The position numbers and the translations under genes were made by a program. Source: a virus. Taken from it: a stretch of 42,955 bases of DNA. Position 1 is the first letter of the stretch. Each line of letters opens with the position of its first letter. The notes beneath the pieces were generated by a model. It was given only the letters and a program-made list of their open reading frames with translations, had not been told where the DNA came from and ran no database searches. The DNA is taken from positions 1-42,955 of the IMG/VR virus record IMGVR_UViG_3300045738_002441; one strand, 5' to 3'. This document shows positions 12,990 through 18,574 of this stretch, one piece after another.

Positions 12990-13780
12990 AGGCGATGAGA
13001 TGGAGCGATAACGACAAGTACGCCGGGCCGTTCACGTTCTCGCGGGATACCTATTACAAATCTACAGCCGTTCTGTTGGGGTCTGGTGATGGCGACGAAT
13101 ATGCTGGATGCCGCCTGCGCATGAGCGCTTTCGGTGTCACGCTGATTGTCGCCCTGCCGCAGATCATAAAGCCGTGGCGCAAGTGGGTTGATACATCCAA
13201 ATACGATTGGTCTACCGGCCCGAATAACGGGTTTTGGGATACTGGTTCGCGAGAATATGGATTCAGCCTGAGCGAGGGGTTTCTGAACCTTTCTTTGGGT
13301 CGCGTCACAAACGACAGCAGCACTGAGCAGCGCAAGGGGTACTTCCTGCCGTGGACAGAATGGCGCTGCACCGCTCATCGCTTCTACGACGACAAGGGCG
13401 GTTTAGCGTTCACAGACACCAGCAGCGGTCCACAGCCAATCGAGGCTTCACGGGCGCGTTGGGCCGCGCAGGACGCAGTTCCAACCGTTGACTTCGCTTT
13501 CGATGACTTCGACGGGGAACAGCTTACCGCGAAAACCCGCATCGAGGAGTATGAGCACAAGTTAGGCACAGGCCGGTTCAAGTGGCTTTCCTTGTTCCGC
13601 AAAGCGCGAGTGCGCCGTTCCTTGGATATCAAGTTTTCCGGCGAAACGGGTAAGCGCAAAGGGTCTTGGAAGGGCGGCACATTGGGCCACGGCATTTCTA
13701 TGGACCCCGGCGAAATGCACGAAACGGCTTTCCAGCGATATTGCAAGGAAAACGACATGACGTTTGGCGGTGAAGCATGA
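12986..13780 (+). CDS. widespread phage hypothetical protein (264 aa)
   Basis: Starts MKAMRWSDNDKYAGPFTFSR at 12986, in an ATGA overlap; the longer open frame upstream lies inside the previous gene. Motifs D-S-S-T-E-Q-R-K-G-Y-F-L-P-W-T-E-W-R (middle), F-K-W-L-S-L-F-R-K and F-S-G-E-T-G-K-R-K-G-S-W-K-G-G-T-L-G-H (C-terminus) recur in phages of many proteobacteria. The C-terminal Gly/Lys segment and E-T-A-F-Q-R-Y-C ending are well conserved. No function is known to me. Confidence 0.8.
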   Translation: MKAMRWSDNDKYAGPFTFSRDTYYKSTAVLLGSGDGDEYAGCRLRMSAFGVTLIVALPQIIKPWRKWVDTSKYDWSTGPNNGFWDTGSREYGFSLSEGFLNLSLGRVTNDSSTEQRKGYFLPWTEWRCTAHRFYDDKGGLAFTDTSSGPQPIEASRARWAAQDAVPTVDFAFDDFDGEQLTAKTRIEEYEHKLGTGRFKWLSLFRKARVRRSLDIKFSGETGKRKGSWKGGTLGHGISMDPGEMHETAFQRYCKENDMTFGGEA

Positions 13781-13851
13781 CCTCCCAACAAACCCGCGAC
13801 ATGAACTACGCAGAGGCCGCGATCAGGGCGGCGATGGAGGCGAGCAGATGA
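13777..13851 (+). CDS. 24-aa coupled microprotein
   Basis: A frame of only 24 residues (MTSQQTRDMNYAEAAIRAAM at the start) links two genes by ATGA at each end (13777-13780 and 13848-13851). The peptide would be one amphipathic helix. It may be a real microprotein or merely a translational relay that carries ribosomes to the next gene. Confidence 0.4.
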   Translation: MTSQQTRDMNYAEAAIRAAMEASR

Positions 13852-13997
13852 GCGACGAACAGAAACTAGTCGCAGAGATTGCAACGCGGCTGATGCTGGC
13901 CTGCGTTGAGAAAGGCGGCATTGGTAAGGATTTGGCATACGCCAACCGCTGTCTCAGCCATGCAAAACGGATCGTTGAGGGGGCGAAAGAGGCATGA
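13848..13997 (+). CDS. small helical protein (49 aa)
   Basis: The start at 13848 (MSDEQKLVAEIATRLMLACV) is set by the ATGA overlap. The 49 residues look like two helices, the second with A-N-R-C-L-S-H-A-K-R-I-V-E. The stop overlaps the next ATG. No family is recognised. Confidence 0.6.
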   Translation: MSDEQKLVAEIATRLMLACVEKGGIGKDLAYANRCLSHAKRIVEGAKEA

Positions 13998-14377
13998 GCG
14001 ATAACCGCAGAGAGGCGCTAGAGGCGCTGCGCGATAAGGTGAGGGCGGGGGATATAACGAAAGCCGCGTTTTGGAAGGTATGGGTTCCCGAAGAAGATGG
14101 CGGGGAACTTGCCTATGTTGCTGACCGCGCCGCGAGGGGTTCAATAGATGCGGCGAAAGAACTGCACGACGCGGTGCTGCCAAGCTGGCTCGTTCACAGC
14201 ATCGACCAAGACAGCCGCAAGTATTGGTATGTCACCATTGCGCACATATCCACCGGAGGGGCCAGTCGCAGCAAGGGCCTCTGGTCACATGAGGCCGACG
14301 CGTCACTGTCCCGCGCATGGCTTCTAAGCATCCTCTCAGCCCTTATCTCAGAAACCCCCAAGGGAGAGACGCCATGA
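13994..14377 (+). CDS. common phage DUF protein (127 aa)
   Basis: 127 residues: E-A-L-E-A-L-R-D-K-V-R-A-G-D at the start, R-G-S-I-D-A-A-K-E-L-H-D-A-V-L-P-S-W in the middle and S-R-A-W-L-L-S-I-L-S-A-L at the end. This three-part pattern is common in phage early regions of Alphaproteobacteria, function unknown. The stop forms ATGA with the next gene. Confidence 0.75.
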   Translation: MSDNRREALEALRDKVRAGDITKAAFWKVWVPEEDGGELAYVADRAARGSIDAAKELHDAVLPSWLVHSIDQDSRKYWYVTIAHISTGGASRSKGLWSHEADASLSRAWLLSILSALISETPKGETP

Positions 14378-14583
14378 ACCGCGCATTGATGAACGTGGCC
14401 GCAATGGCCGTGATCGGTGGGATTGCCGCAAGCGACTATGAAATATCGGACCTCGAAGATATCGGAGACCGCCCGAAAAAGGCGAAAGGCAAGCGGTATG
14501 CGCCTATCGTTGAGGCGCGCCAGAAGCCGAAGGACAAGAGCAAGTCGCTCAAGCGCCTCCTACGCAACAAGGGGCGCAGATAA
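14374..14583 (+). CDS. small basic protein with hydrophobic N-terminus (69 aa)
   Basis: 69 residues. MNRALMNVAAMAVIGGIAAS is hydrophobic and could be a membrane anchor or buried helix. An acidic patch (S-D-L-E-D-I-G-D) and a strongly basic tail (K-D-K-S-K-S-L-K-R-L-L-R-N-K-G-R-R) follow. The topology would leave the basic tail free to bind nucleic acid. No family is recognised. Confidence 0.6.
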   Translation: MNRALMNVAAMAVIGGIAASDYEISDLEDIGDRPKKAKGKRYAPIVEARQKPKDKSKSLKRLLRNKGRR

Positions 14584-14792
14584 TGAACCTCTCGGCCCGC
14601 AACGCCACCCAAGCCGAGACAATCGACCGCATCCGCCTAGAGCGCGGGGAGCTTCGCGTGAAGGCCGAAGCGCAGGCGGTCCGGATCGATAAGCAGCAGA
14701 AGATGATCGACTGGCAGCGCAACCGCATAGCCGAGCTAGAGGCGCAGACAACACCGCAGGCAATCGCAGAGAGGCTATTCAATGGCGAGTAA
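14583..14792 (+). CDS. coiled-coil protein (69 aa)
   Basis: 69 residues, almost wholly a charged helix (E-T-I-D-R-I-R-L-E-R-G-E-L-R-V-K-A-E). The heptad-like pattern between about residues 10 and 55 suggests dimerisation. TAATG overlap in, 11-nt overlap out. Function is unknown. Confidence 0.6.
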   Translation: MNLSARNATQAETIDRIRLERGELRVKAEAQAVRIDKQQKMIDWQRNRIAELEAQTTPQAIAERLFNGE

Positions 14793-15354
14793 AGCACAAC
14801 AACGGCGTCTGAAAAACGGCGCACACAGAAACGGCAAGCCCGCATCTTCTGTGAGCGTGTCCACCCCCCGTTGGGATCAGGGCGCAACGGGGCCAGCCAA
14901 CCGCGTAGGCCTTGTCACGGAAGGGCGCGGCGATATTGACCCTACCACGGGCAGCAAGGTGAACCCCAACGATGTACACGGCGCACGGCGAGTGGACATG
15001 CTGGAGGTGTACCACGGGCGGGGCTGGATTAGCGACCGTGGGTATTCAGCGGGGGAGGTTCTGCGGGACGCCTGGACAGCCACTCAGCGCAGCAAGGGCA
15101 TGGATTACAGCGCAGTCCGCGTGGACAGCAGCCCGAAGCCTGACGCCAACATTGATATGCAGATAGAGCGGGTTTCTCGGTACCATGCCGTCGCAAGTCG
15201 TATTGCCAAAGGCGATGAGCGAATTCTTGACGCGGTAGTGGGTGAGGGCAGGGCGCTTTCACACCTTAAGGAATATCGGCACTTGAACCATGACAAAGGC
15301 AAAGCGCATCTGCGGGAAGCCCTTGATAGATTGGCCGATGCGATGGACAAATAG
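14782..15354 (+). CDS. DUF6456-like protein, last gene of the rightward early operon
   Basis: 190 residues. The N-terminal 75 are basic and disordered. The second half has S-A-G-E-V-L-R-D-A-W-T-A-T-Q, then R-I-L-D-A-V-V-G-E-G-R-A-L-S-H-L and a closing L-R-E-A-L-D-R-L-A-D-A, which matches the helical DUF6456 arrangement. DUF6456 proteins are common in alphaproteobacterial chromosomes and phages, with no settled function. Its position at the end of the early operon would suit a late-gene activator, which is inference. Confidence 0.7.
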   Translation: MASKAQQRRLKNGAHRNGKPASSVSVSTPRWDQGATGPANRVGLVTEGRGDIDPTTGSKVNPNDVHGARRVDMLEVYHGRGWISDRGYSAGEVLRDAWTATQRSKGMDYSAVRVDSSPKPDANIDMQIERVSRYHAVASRIAKGDERILDAVVGEGRALSHLKEYRHLNHDKGKAHLREALDRLADAMDK

Positions 15355-15364
15355 CCTTATTTCA

Positions 15365-15393
15365 TTGACCCAAACGAAGAAATATGACATAAA
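15365..15393 (+). promoter_or_regulatory. promoter of the GIY-YIG cassette
   Basis: TTGACC (15365-15370), a 17-nt spacer and CATAAA (15388-15393). The predicted transcription start lies at 15399-15400, the first base of hairpin A. The layout matches the HNH cassettes at 2786-2814 and 17045-17074. Confidence 0.6.
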
Positions 15394-15397
15394 TAAC

Positions 15398-15437
15398 GGG
15401 CCAGACGCGGTGGTTGCACACCGGCTGGCCCTGACCG
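15398..15437 (+). ncRNA. 5' leader hairpin A of the GIY-YIG gene
   Basis: Outer stem GGCCAG / CTGGCC (15399-15404 / 15425-15430), extended by one G-C pair. An asymmetric bulge (ACG against G) follows, then inner stem CGGTG / CACCG (15408-15412 / 15419-15423) around loop GTTGCA, and CTGACCG after. It is nearly identical to hairpin B at 17080 and has the same plan as hairpin C at 2741. The GGAGG ribosome site lies further downstream and is not in the stem. Confidence 0.7.
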
Positions 15438-15462
15438 AAATCGAACCATAGGAGGGTCCGAT

Positions 15463-15978
15463 ATGGCTAATCGGCCATTTACACCGATTCCAAGTTTAAA
15501 GCCAGCGCCAAGGCGAAAGAAACCTAGAGGGAACAGCGTGCGTGCGGATGCGGGGCACATTTTCCTTTACGTGGTTGGCACAGAGGATGAAGCCTTTTCC
15601 AAGGTGGGAGTTTCAACCCGCCCTTATGAGCGCATGAAGGACTTGCAGCACAGGTGTCGCGGCGAACTTCGGATGTGCTACATGGCTGAGTTTGAGAGGG
15701 CCGATGGGTTCCGTGTCGAGACCGCAATTCACCGCATGTGCCGTGAAGAAGATAGGCGGATCGAAGGCGAGTGGATTAAGTATAAGCGTGGTGAGCTGAC
15801 AGGACTCATTCGGCGGATGGCAGAGGTGGAGTCCGCATCTATATTGTCTGAGGTCGGTGATACTGGCGAGGTGCGCGAAGATGGCGGCGGAAGCCCTATT
15901 GAGGGTTCGCTGAGCGGTGCCGGAACTATTGGGATTAAGCGCCCCCAGCCTGTTGACAACTTGCCAAAATTTTCGTAG
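15463..15978 (+). CDS. GIY-YIG-type endonuclease (T5orf172/MUG113-like)
   Basis: 171 residues. A basic tail (1-30) precedes a GIY-YIG-like core: I-F-L-Y-V-V-G-T (33-40), S-K-V-G-V-S (46-51), R-P-Y-E-R-M-K-D-L-Q (53-62), and catalytic Glu E103 in E-G-E-W-I-K. The C-terminus (115-171) is low-complexity. GIY-YIG proteins of this size in phages are often free-standing homing endonucleases. GGAGG precedes the ATG. It has its own promoter and the leader hairpin shared with two HNH genes. Confidence 0.75.
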   Translation: MANRPFTPIPSLKPAPRRKKPRGNSVRADAGHIFLYVVGTEDEAFSKVGVSTRPYERMKDLQHRCRGELRMCYMAEFERADGFRVETAIHRMCREEDRRIEGEWIKYKRGELTGLIRRMAEVESASILSEVGDTGEVREDGGGSPIEGSLSGAGTIGIKRPQPVDNLPKFS

Positions 15979-16235
15979 GTACCTGATAATGAGTTATTGC
16001 GTCTGATCGAAGGGTTAGGCGCAATTTTGATTCAAGCGCGGCGCTCCAGCATTCGGCCCGGTCCGGCCAGCGAAAGCCAATAGGACGCAGCCCCCGTCAC
16101 TCAACATGTCCGCCACTGCTGCACCTGATCGCGGCATGGCATCTACCCAACAGATCAGGCACAGGCGCTGACCCCGTACAGGCAGCGCGAAAACTGCATA
16201 GCCGTTGCGTTTCGTAGTGATGGCTATGCAAATTG
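15979..16235. other. non-coding region before the tRNA, with stacked inverted repeats
   Basis: I see no convincing gene in these 257 nt. Three inverted repeats are present: CCTGATC with GATCAGG (around 16125-16160), GCGCTG / CAGCGC (16165-16170 / 16183-16188), and a 9-bp TGCATAGCC / GGCTATGCA (16195-16203 / 16222-16230) ending five bases before the tRNA. It could hold a tRNA promoter or leader, an RNA, or the remains of an insertion. Confidence 0.4.
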
Positions 16236-16311
16236 GGGGCGTTAGCTCAGTTGGGAGAGCACCTGCCTTGCAAGCAGGGGGTCGCGAGTTCGAGCCTCGC
16301 ACGCTCCACCA
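16236..16311 (+). tRNA. tRNA-Ala (anticodon UGC)
   Basis: A 76-nt cloverleaf. Acceptor arm GGGGCGT / ACGCTCC, D arm GCTC / GAGC, anticodon arm CCTGC-CTTGCAA-GCAGG with TGC anticodon, five-nt variable loop, and T arm GCGAG-TTCGAGC-CTCGC. CCA is encoded. All arms pair (one G-U in the acceptor). It reads GCA codons and lies in the middle of the phage, so it is cargo, not an attachment site at an end. Confidence 0.95.
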
Positions 16312-16335
16312 TTTCCTTAGCCCATGAGGCCGCGC

Positions 16336-16494
16336 ATGAAGAGCATACCCACCAGAAGCCTAAAGGACGCGATCTGCTGTACTGCGATGGTCGCTTTCGT
16401 TGCAAGCGTTTCAGGTTACGACTTTCATTGGTGGCAGATACTGGGAAGCCTTGGCATCAACGCTCTGTATTTCTCGGTGGCCTCGAGCTACTAA
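16336..16494 (+). CDS. 52-aa two-helix membrane protein
   Basis: 52 residues: MKSIPTRSLKDAICCTAMVA, then two hydrophobic stretches (about 12-27 and 33-50) separated by Y-D-F-H-W-W. TGAGG sits seven bases before the ATG. The basic start and two spans give a hairpin topology. It resembles small membrane proteins of holin or exclusion type in form only; no family is recognised. Confidence 0.5.
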   Translation: MKSIPTRSLKDAICCTAMVAFVASVSGYDFHWWQILGSLGINALYFSVASSY

Positions 16495-16565
16495 ATGTAG
16501 TGGCCACGCATTTTCTCAGCACATGAGACACAACGCGGCGGCGATACGCAGCAAGGGAGTGAGAC

Positions 16566-16787
16566 ATGGCAAATTACAACATCGGTTCAGTCTATCACGC
16601 TCTCCCATGCAGATGCGGGTGCGCGGATGTTACACTGTGGACCGATACTGGCACGAATGACTTCTTCATTGAGTGCGATAACGACGGGTGTGATCTGGAA
16701 GGGCCAGAGGTTTGCATTACGGAGCGCGGTGAAAGCATGTTCGGCTTGGTCAATATGTGGAACGCTATGCAGGTCGGCGAGGCTTAA
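16566..16787 (+). CDS. Lar-like zinc-ribbon protein (restriction alleviation family look)
   Basis: 73 residues: H-A-L-P-C-R-C-G-C (about 11-19), V-T-L-W-T, then F-I-E-C-D-N-D-G-C-D-L-E-G-P, and a closing L-V-N-M-W-N-A-M. This CxC / C…C knuckle plus terminal W-N is the layout of Lar-type phage proteins, some of which moderate type I restriction. GGGAG precedes the start. The zinc fold is well supported; anti-restriction activity is only suggested by the family. Confidence 0.65.
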   Translation: MANYNIGSVYHALPCRCGCADVTLWTDTGTNDFFIECDNDGCDLEGPEVCITERGESMFGLVNMWNAMQVGEA

Positions 16788-16795
16788 AGGCCACA

Positions 16796-17002
16796 ATGGG
16801 CATACACAACTACGTCACCCTAGCCGGACTGGAGCGCCAGCTGGTGTCCCGCGATGAATCGCACCGTGAGTTTCAGGTGATCGACATGCCCGTTGGCAGC
16901 GTGATTGAGCTAGAGGACTGGCATTTGCAGCAGGACTGCACCTTCAAGCGCACGGCAGCAGGCTGGCAGCAGATTGGCGCGGCGGCTTGGCCTGCCGAAT
17001 AG
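16796..17002 (+). CDS. small hypothetical protein (68 aa)
   Basis: 68 residues starting MGIHNYVTLAGLERQLVSRD. AAAGG lies five bases upstream. Predicted to be beta-rich in its second half (V-I-E-L-E-D-W, F-K-R-T-A-A-G-W-Q-Q-I-G). No family is recognised. The promoter of the next cassette begins 40 nt after it ends. Confidence 0.6.
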   Translation: MGIHNYVTLAGLERQLVSRDESHREFQVIDMPVGSVIELEDWHLQQDCTFKRTAAGWQQIGAAAWPAE

Positions 17003-17044
17003 TCGCATATGTGAAAGAACGCGCCCCGAAAGGCTCCGTTTTGG

Positions 17045-17074
17045 TTGGCAAGTCCAGGAACATAAGGGTATAAT
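17045..17074 (+). promoter_or_regulatory. strong promoter of the HNH-AP2 cassette
   Basis: TTGGCA (17045-17050), an 18-nt spacer and a perfect TATAAT (17069-17074). Transcription should start at about 17080, exactly where hairpin B begins. This is the clearest sigma-70 promoter in the window. Confidence 0.75.
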
Positions 17075-17079
17075 AATCA

Positions 17080-17118
17080 GGCCAGACGCGGTGCTTCCAA
17101 CACCGGCTGGCCCTAACC
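17080..17118 (+). ncRNA. 5' leader hairpin B of the HNH-AP2 gene
   Basis: GGCCAG / CTGGCC (17080-17085 / 17107-17112), bulge ACG against G, inner stem CGGTG / CACCG (17089-17093 / 17101-17105), loop CTTCCAA, then CTAACCG. It differs from hairpin A in the loop and a few flank bases only. Loop TTCCA is shared with hairpin C. The stem would cap the mRNA 5' end. Confidence 0.7.
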
Positions 17119-17144
17119 GCAACGGATCGAACGGAGATCACGTC

Positions 17145-17729
17145 ATGGCTGACAAGCCTTTACCCGCGCCTGCATTGGTGCGTCAACTACTCGAATATAA
17201 TCATAACACTGGAAAGCTTTACTGGAAGGCCCGCGATGCATCGTGGTTCGAGCCGTGCGAAAGGCTAACAGTTGAGAACAAGAAGAATGCTTGGAACGCC
17301 CGTAACGCTGGGCGCGAGGCTTTTACTGCAAGCGATGGCAAGGGATACAAGCAAGGGCAGGTGATGAAGTATCACACCATGGCTCACCGGGTGGCGTGGG
17401 TCGTTATGAATGGCGAATGGCCTAACCACATAGATCACATCAATGGTCTCAAGGATGACAACAGGGCCGTTAATCTTCGTTCTGTGACGCGACAAGAGAA
17501 CCAACGGAACCTGCCCGCGCCTGTAACAAATAAGTCTGGCGTTGCTGGCGTAGTGCGCAGGAGCCGAGTTGGGAAGCTGCTTGGATGGGAGGCGAACATC
17601 CGTGTGTCCAATAAGCAGGTTTACCTTGGGACGTTCCGATGCGTGACTGCCGCCGCCATCGCAAGGAAGGCTGCGGAGGTAAGATATGGCTACCACGAGA
17701 ACCACGGCAGAGCACAGGGCGTCAGATGA
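17145..17729 (+). CDS. HNH endonuclease with AP2-like domain
   Basis: 194 residues. The HNH core is clear: M-A-H-R-V-A-W (about 81-87) and H-I-D-H-I-N-G-L-K-D-D-N-R-A-V-N-L-R (about 97-114). An AP2-like DNA-binding domain follows: K-S-G-V-A-G-V, W-E-A-N-I-R-V and Y-L-G-T-F-R. This is a standard free-standing phage homing endonuclease. GGAG precedes the start. Its 3' end overlaps the terminase-linked HNH gene by 44 nt, so it is inserted directly beside the packaging genes. Confidence 0.9.
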   Translation: MADKPLPAPALVRQLLEYNHNTGKLYWKARDASWFEPCERLTVENKKNAWNARNAGREAFTASDGKGYKQGQVMKYHTMAHRVAWVVMNGEWPNHIDHINGLKDDNRAVNLRSVTRQENQRNLPAPVTNKSGVAGVVRRSRVGKLLGWEANIRVSNKQVYLGTFRCVTAAAIARKAAEVRYGYHENHGRAQGVR

Positions 17730-18048
17730 CAAGCGCAAGCCATACCGATGGGGTGGCAAGACAAGGCACGAACGAGGGTATGGCAGTAATTGGGACAGGC
17801 TGCGTAAGGTCATACTGAAGCGCGACAACTATCTATGCCAGCGCTGTCTATCCAGAGACAGAACAACTGAACTGATGGTTAAGCCATACGACCACGCAGT
17901 TGACCACATCATACCGAAGGCTAAGGGCGGCACAGACGGGCACAGCAACCTGCAAAGCCTGTGCGCCCCATGCCATGAGATCAAGACGGAAGAAGACAAG
18001 GCCCCTAGAACCGACCGGTTGCAACGCCCTGATGGATGGAACCCATAG
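17686..18048 (+). CDS. terminase-associated HNH endonuclease
   Basis: 120 residues. R-G-Y-G-S-N-W-D-R-L-R leads into an HNH core with C-x2-C (CQRC, about 51-54), D-H-I-I-P-K-A-K-G-G-T-D (about 73-84), N-L-Q-S-L-C-A-P-C-H. HNH proteins of this type sit next to terminase in HK97-like phages and are needed for cos cleavage with the terminase in some of them. GGAGG lies six bases before the start. It is distinct from the homing-type HNH gene upstream. Confidence 0.9.
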   Translation: MATTRTTAEHRASDDKRKPYRWGGKTRHERGYGSNWDRLRKVILKRDNYLCQRCLSRDRTTELMVKPYDHAVDHIIPKAKGGTDGHSNLQSLCAPCHEIKTEEDKAPRTDRLQRPDGWNP

Positions 18049-18162
18049 CAACTAGGGGGGGGTATGTCGAAAGTCTGAGGGGGTAGTATCGGGACCGTAT
18101 CCCGCTCCTTCGTGTGCGAAAAATCCTGTGGGGAAACGGGGTAGGGGCCAAGGGATTAGAGC
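18049..18162. promoter_or_regulatory. cos-like region before the small terminase
   Basis: Non-coding 114 nt with an unusual G8 run (18055-18062), TATGTCGAAAGTCTGA, another G5 run, and a CGGGA / TCCCG hairpin near 18089-18103. G-runs followed by a GTCGAAAGT-like element between HNH and terS are a feature I associate with HK97-type phages, and cos sites lie in this interval in several of them. The nick positions cannot be read from sequence. Confidence 0.4.
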
Positions 18163-18558
18163 ATGACAGTCAAAATCATCCAGCCAAGATACAAAACGGT
18201 GTTTAAAAACAACGACGAAAAGGCTGAACTAGCCCGCCTATTCTGGGCAGAGGCTGTTGAGCATCTTGAGCAGAATGGTTTCACGACAAAGACAAGGCTG
18301 GCGACTGCGGACAGGTATGTCCGGGCGCGTGTCGAGTTCGAATTTCTCTCTCCTATCGCTCTTGAAGAGGGGCCGGTGAAAGAAGGCCCGAACGGCGGCG
18401 ATGTTTTCAACTTCAACTGGTCAGCGGTTAAGAAGCTGGGCGACGAAATACTGAAGTATGAAGAATCGTTGCTAATCTCGCCCAAAGCAGCGGGCGGCGT
18501 AATCATTAACAGGCCACCAACGAAACCAGCCGCAGCCGATGAGTTTCTTGAGGACTGA
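18163..18558 (+). CDS. terS: terminase small subunit, P27 family
   Basis: 131 residues: A-R-L-F-W-A-E-A-V-E-H-L near 23-34, T-A-D-R-Y-V-R-A-R-V-E-F near 48-59, E-G-P-V-K-E-G-P-N-G-G-D-V-F-N near 69-83, and S-A-V-K-K-L-G-D-E-I-L. This is the P27-type TerS form. It recognises the packaging site and recruits TerL. The 3' end is close to or overlaps terL depending on its start. Confidence 0.85.
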   Translation: MTVKIIQPRYKTVFKNNDEKAELARLFWAEAVEHLEQNGFTTKTRLATADRYVRARVEFEFLSPIALEEGPVKEGPNGGDVFNFNWSAVKKLGDEILKYEESLLISPKAAGGVIINRPPTKPAAADEFLED

Positions 18559-18574
18559 CCGACAGGCGGCATTC

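Noticed and set aside
16015-16302. 95-aa open frame on the minus strand over the tRNA and its lead
   Set aside because: Its beginning is the reverse of the tRNA (MRGSNSRPPACKAGALPTE is a frequent false translation of tRNA antisense), and no ribosome site precedes it.
16236-16311. tRNA as integration (att) site
   Set aside because: It is complete and in the middle of the phage, far from integrase, with no partial copy seen near either end.
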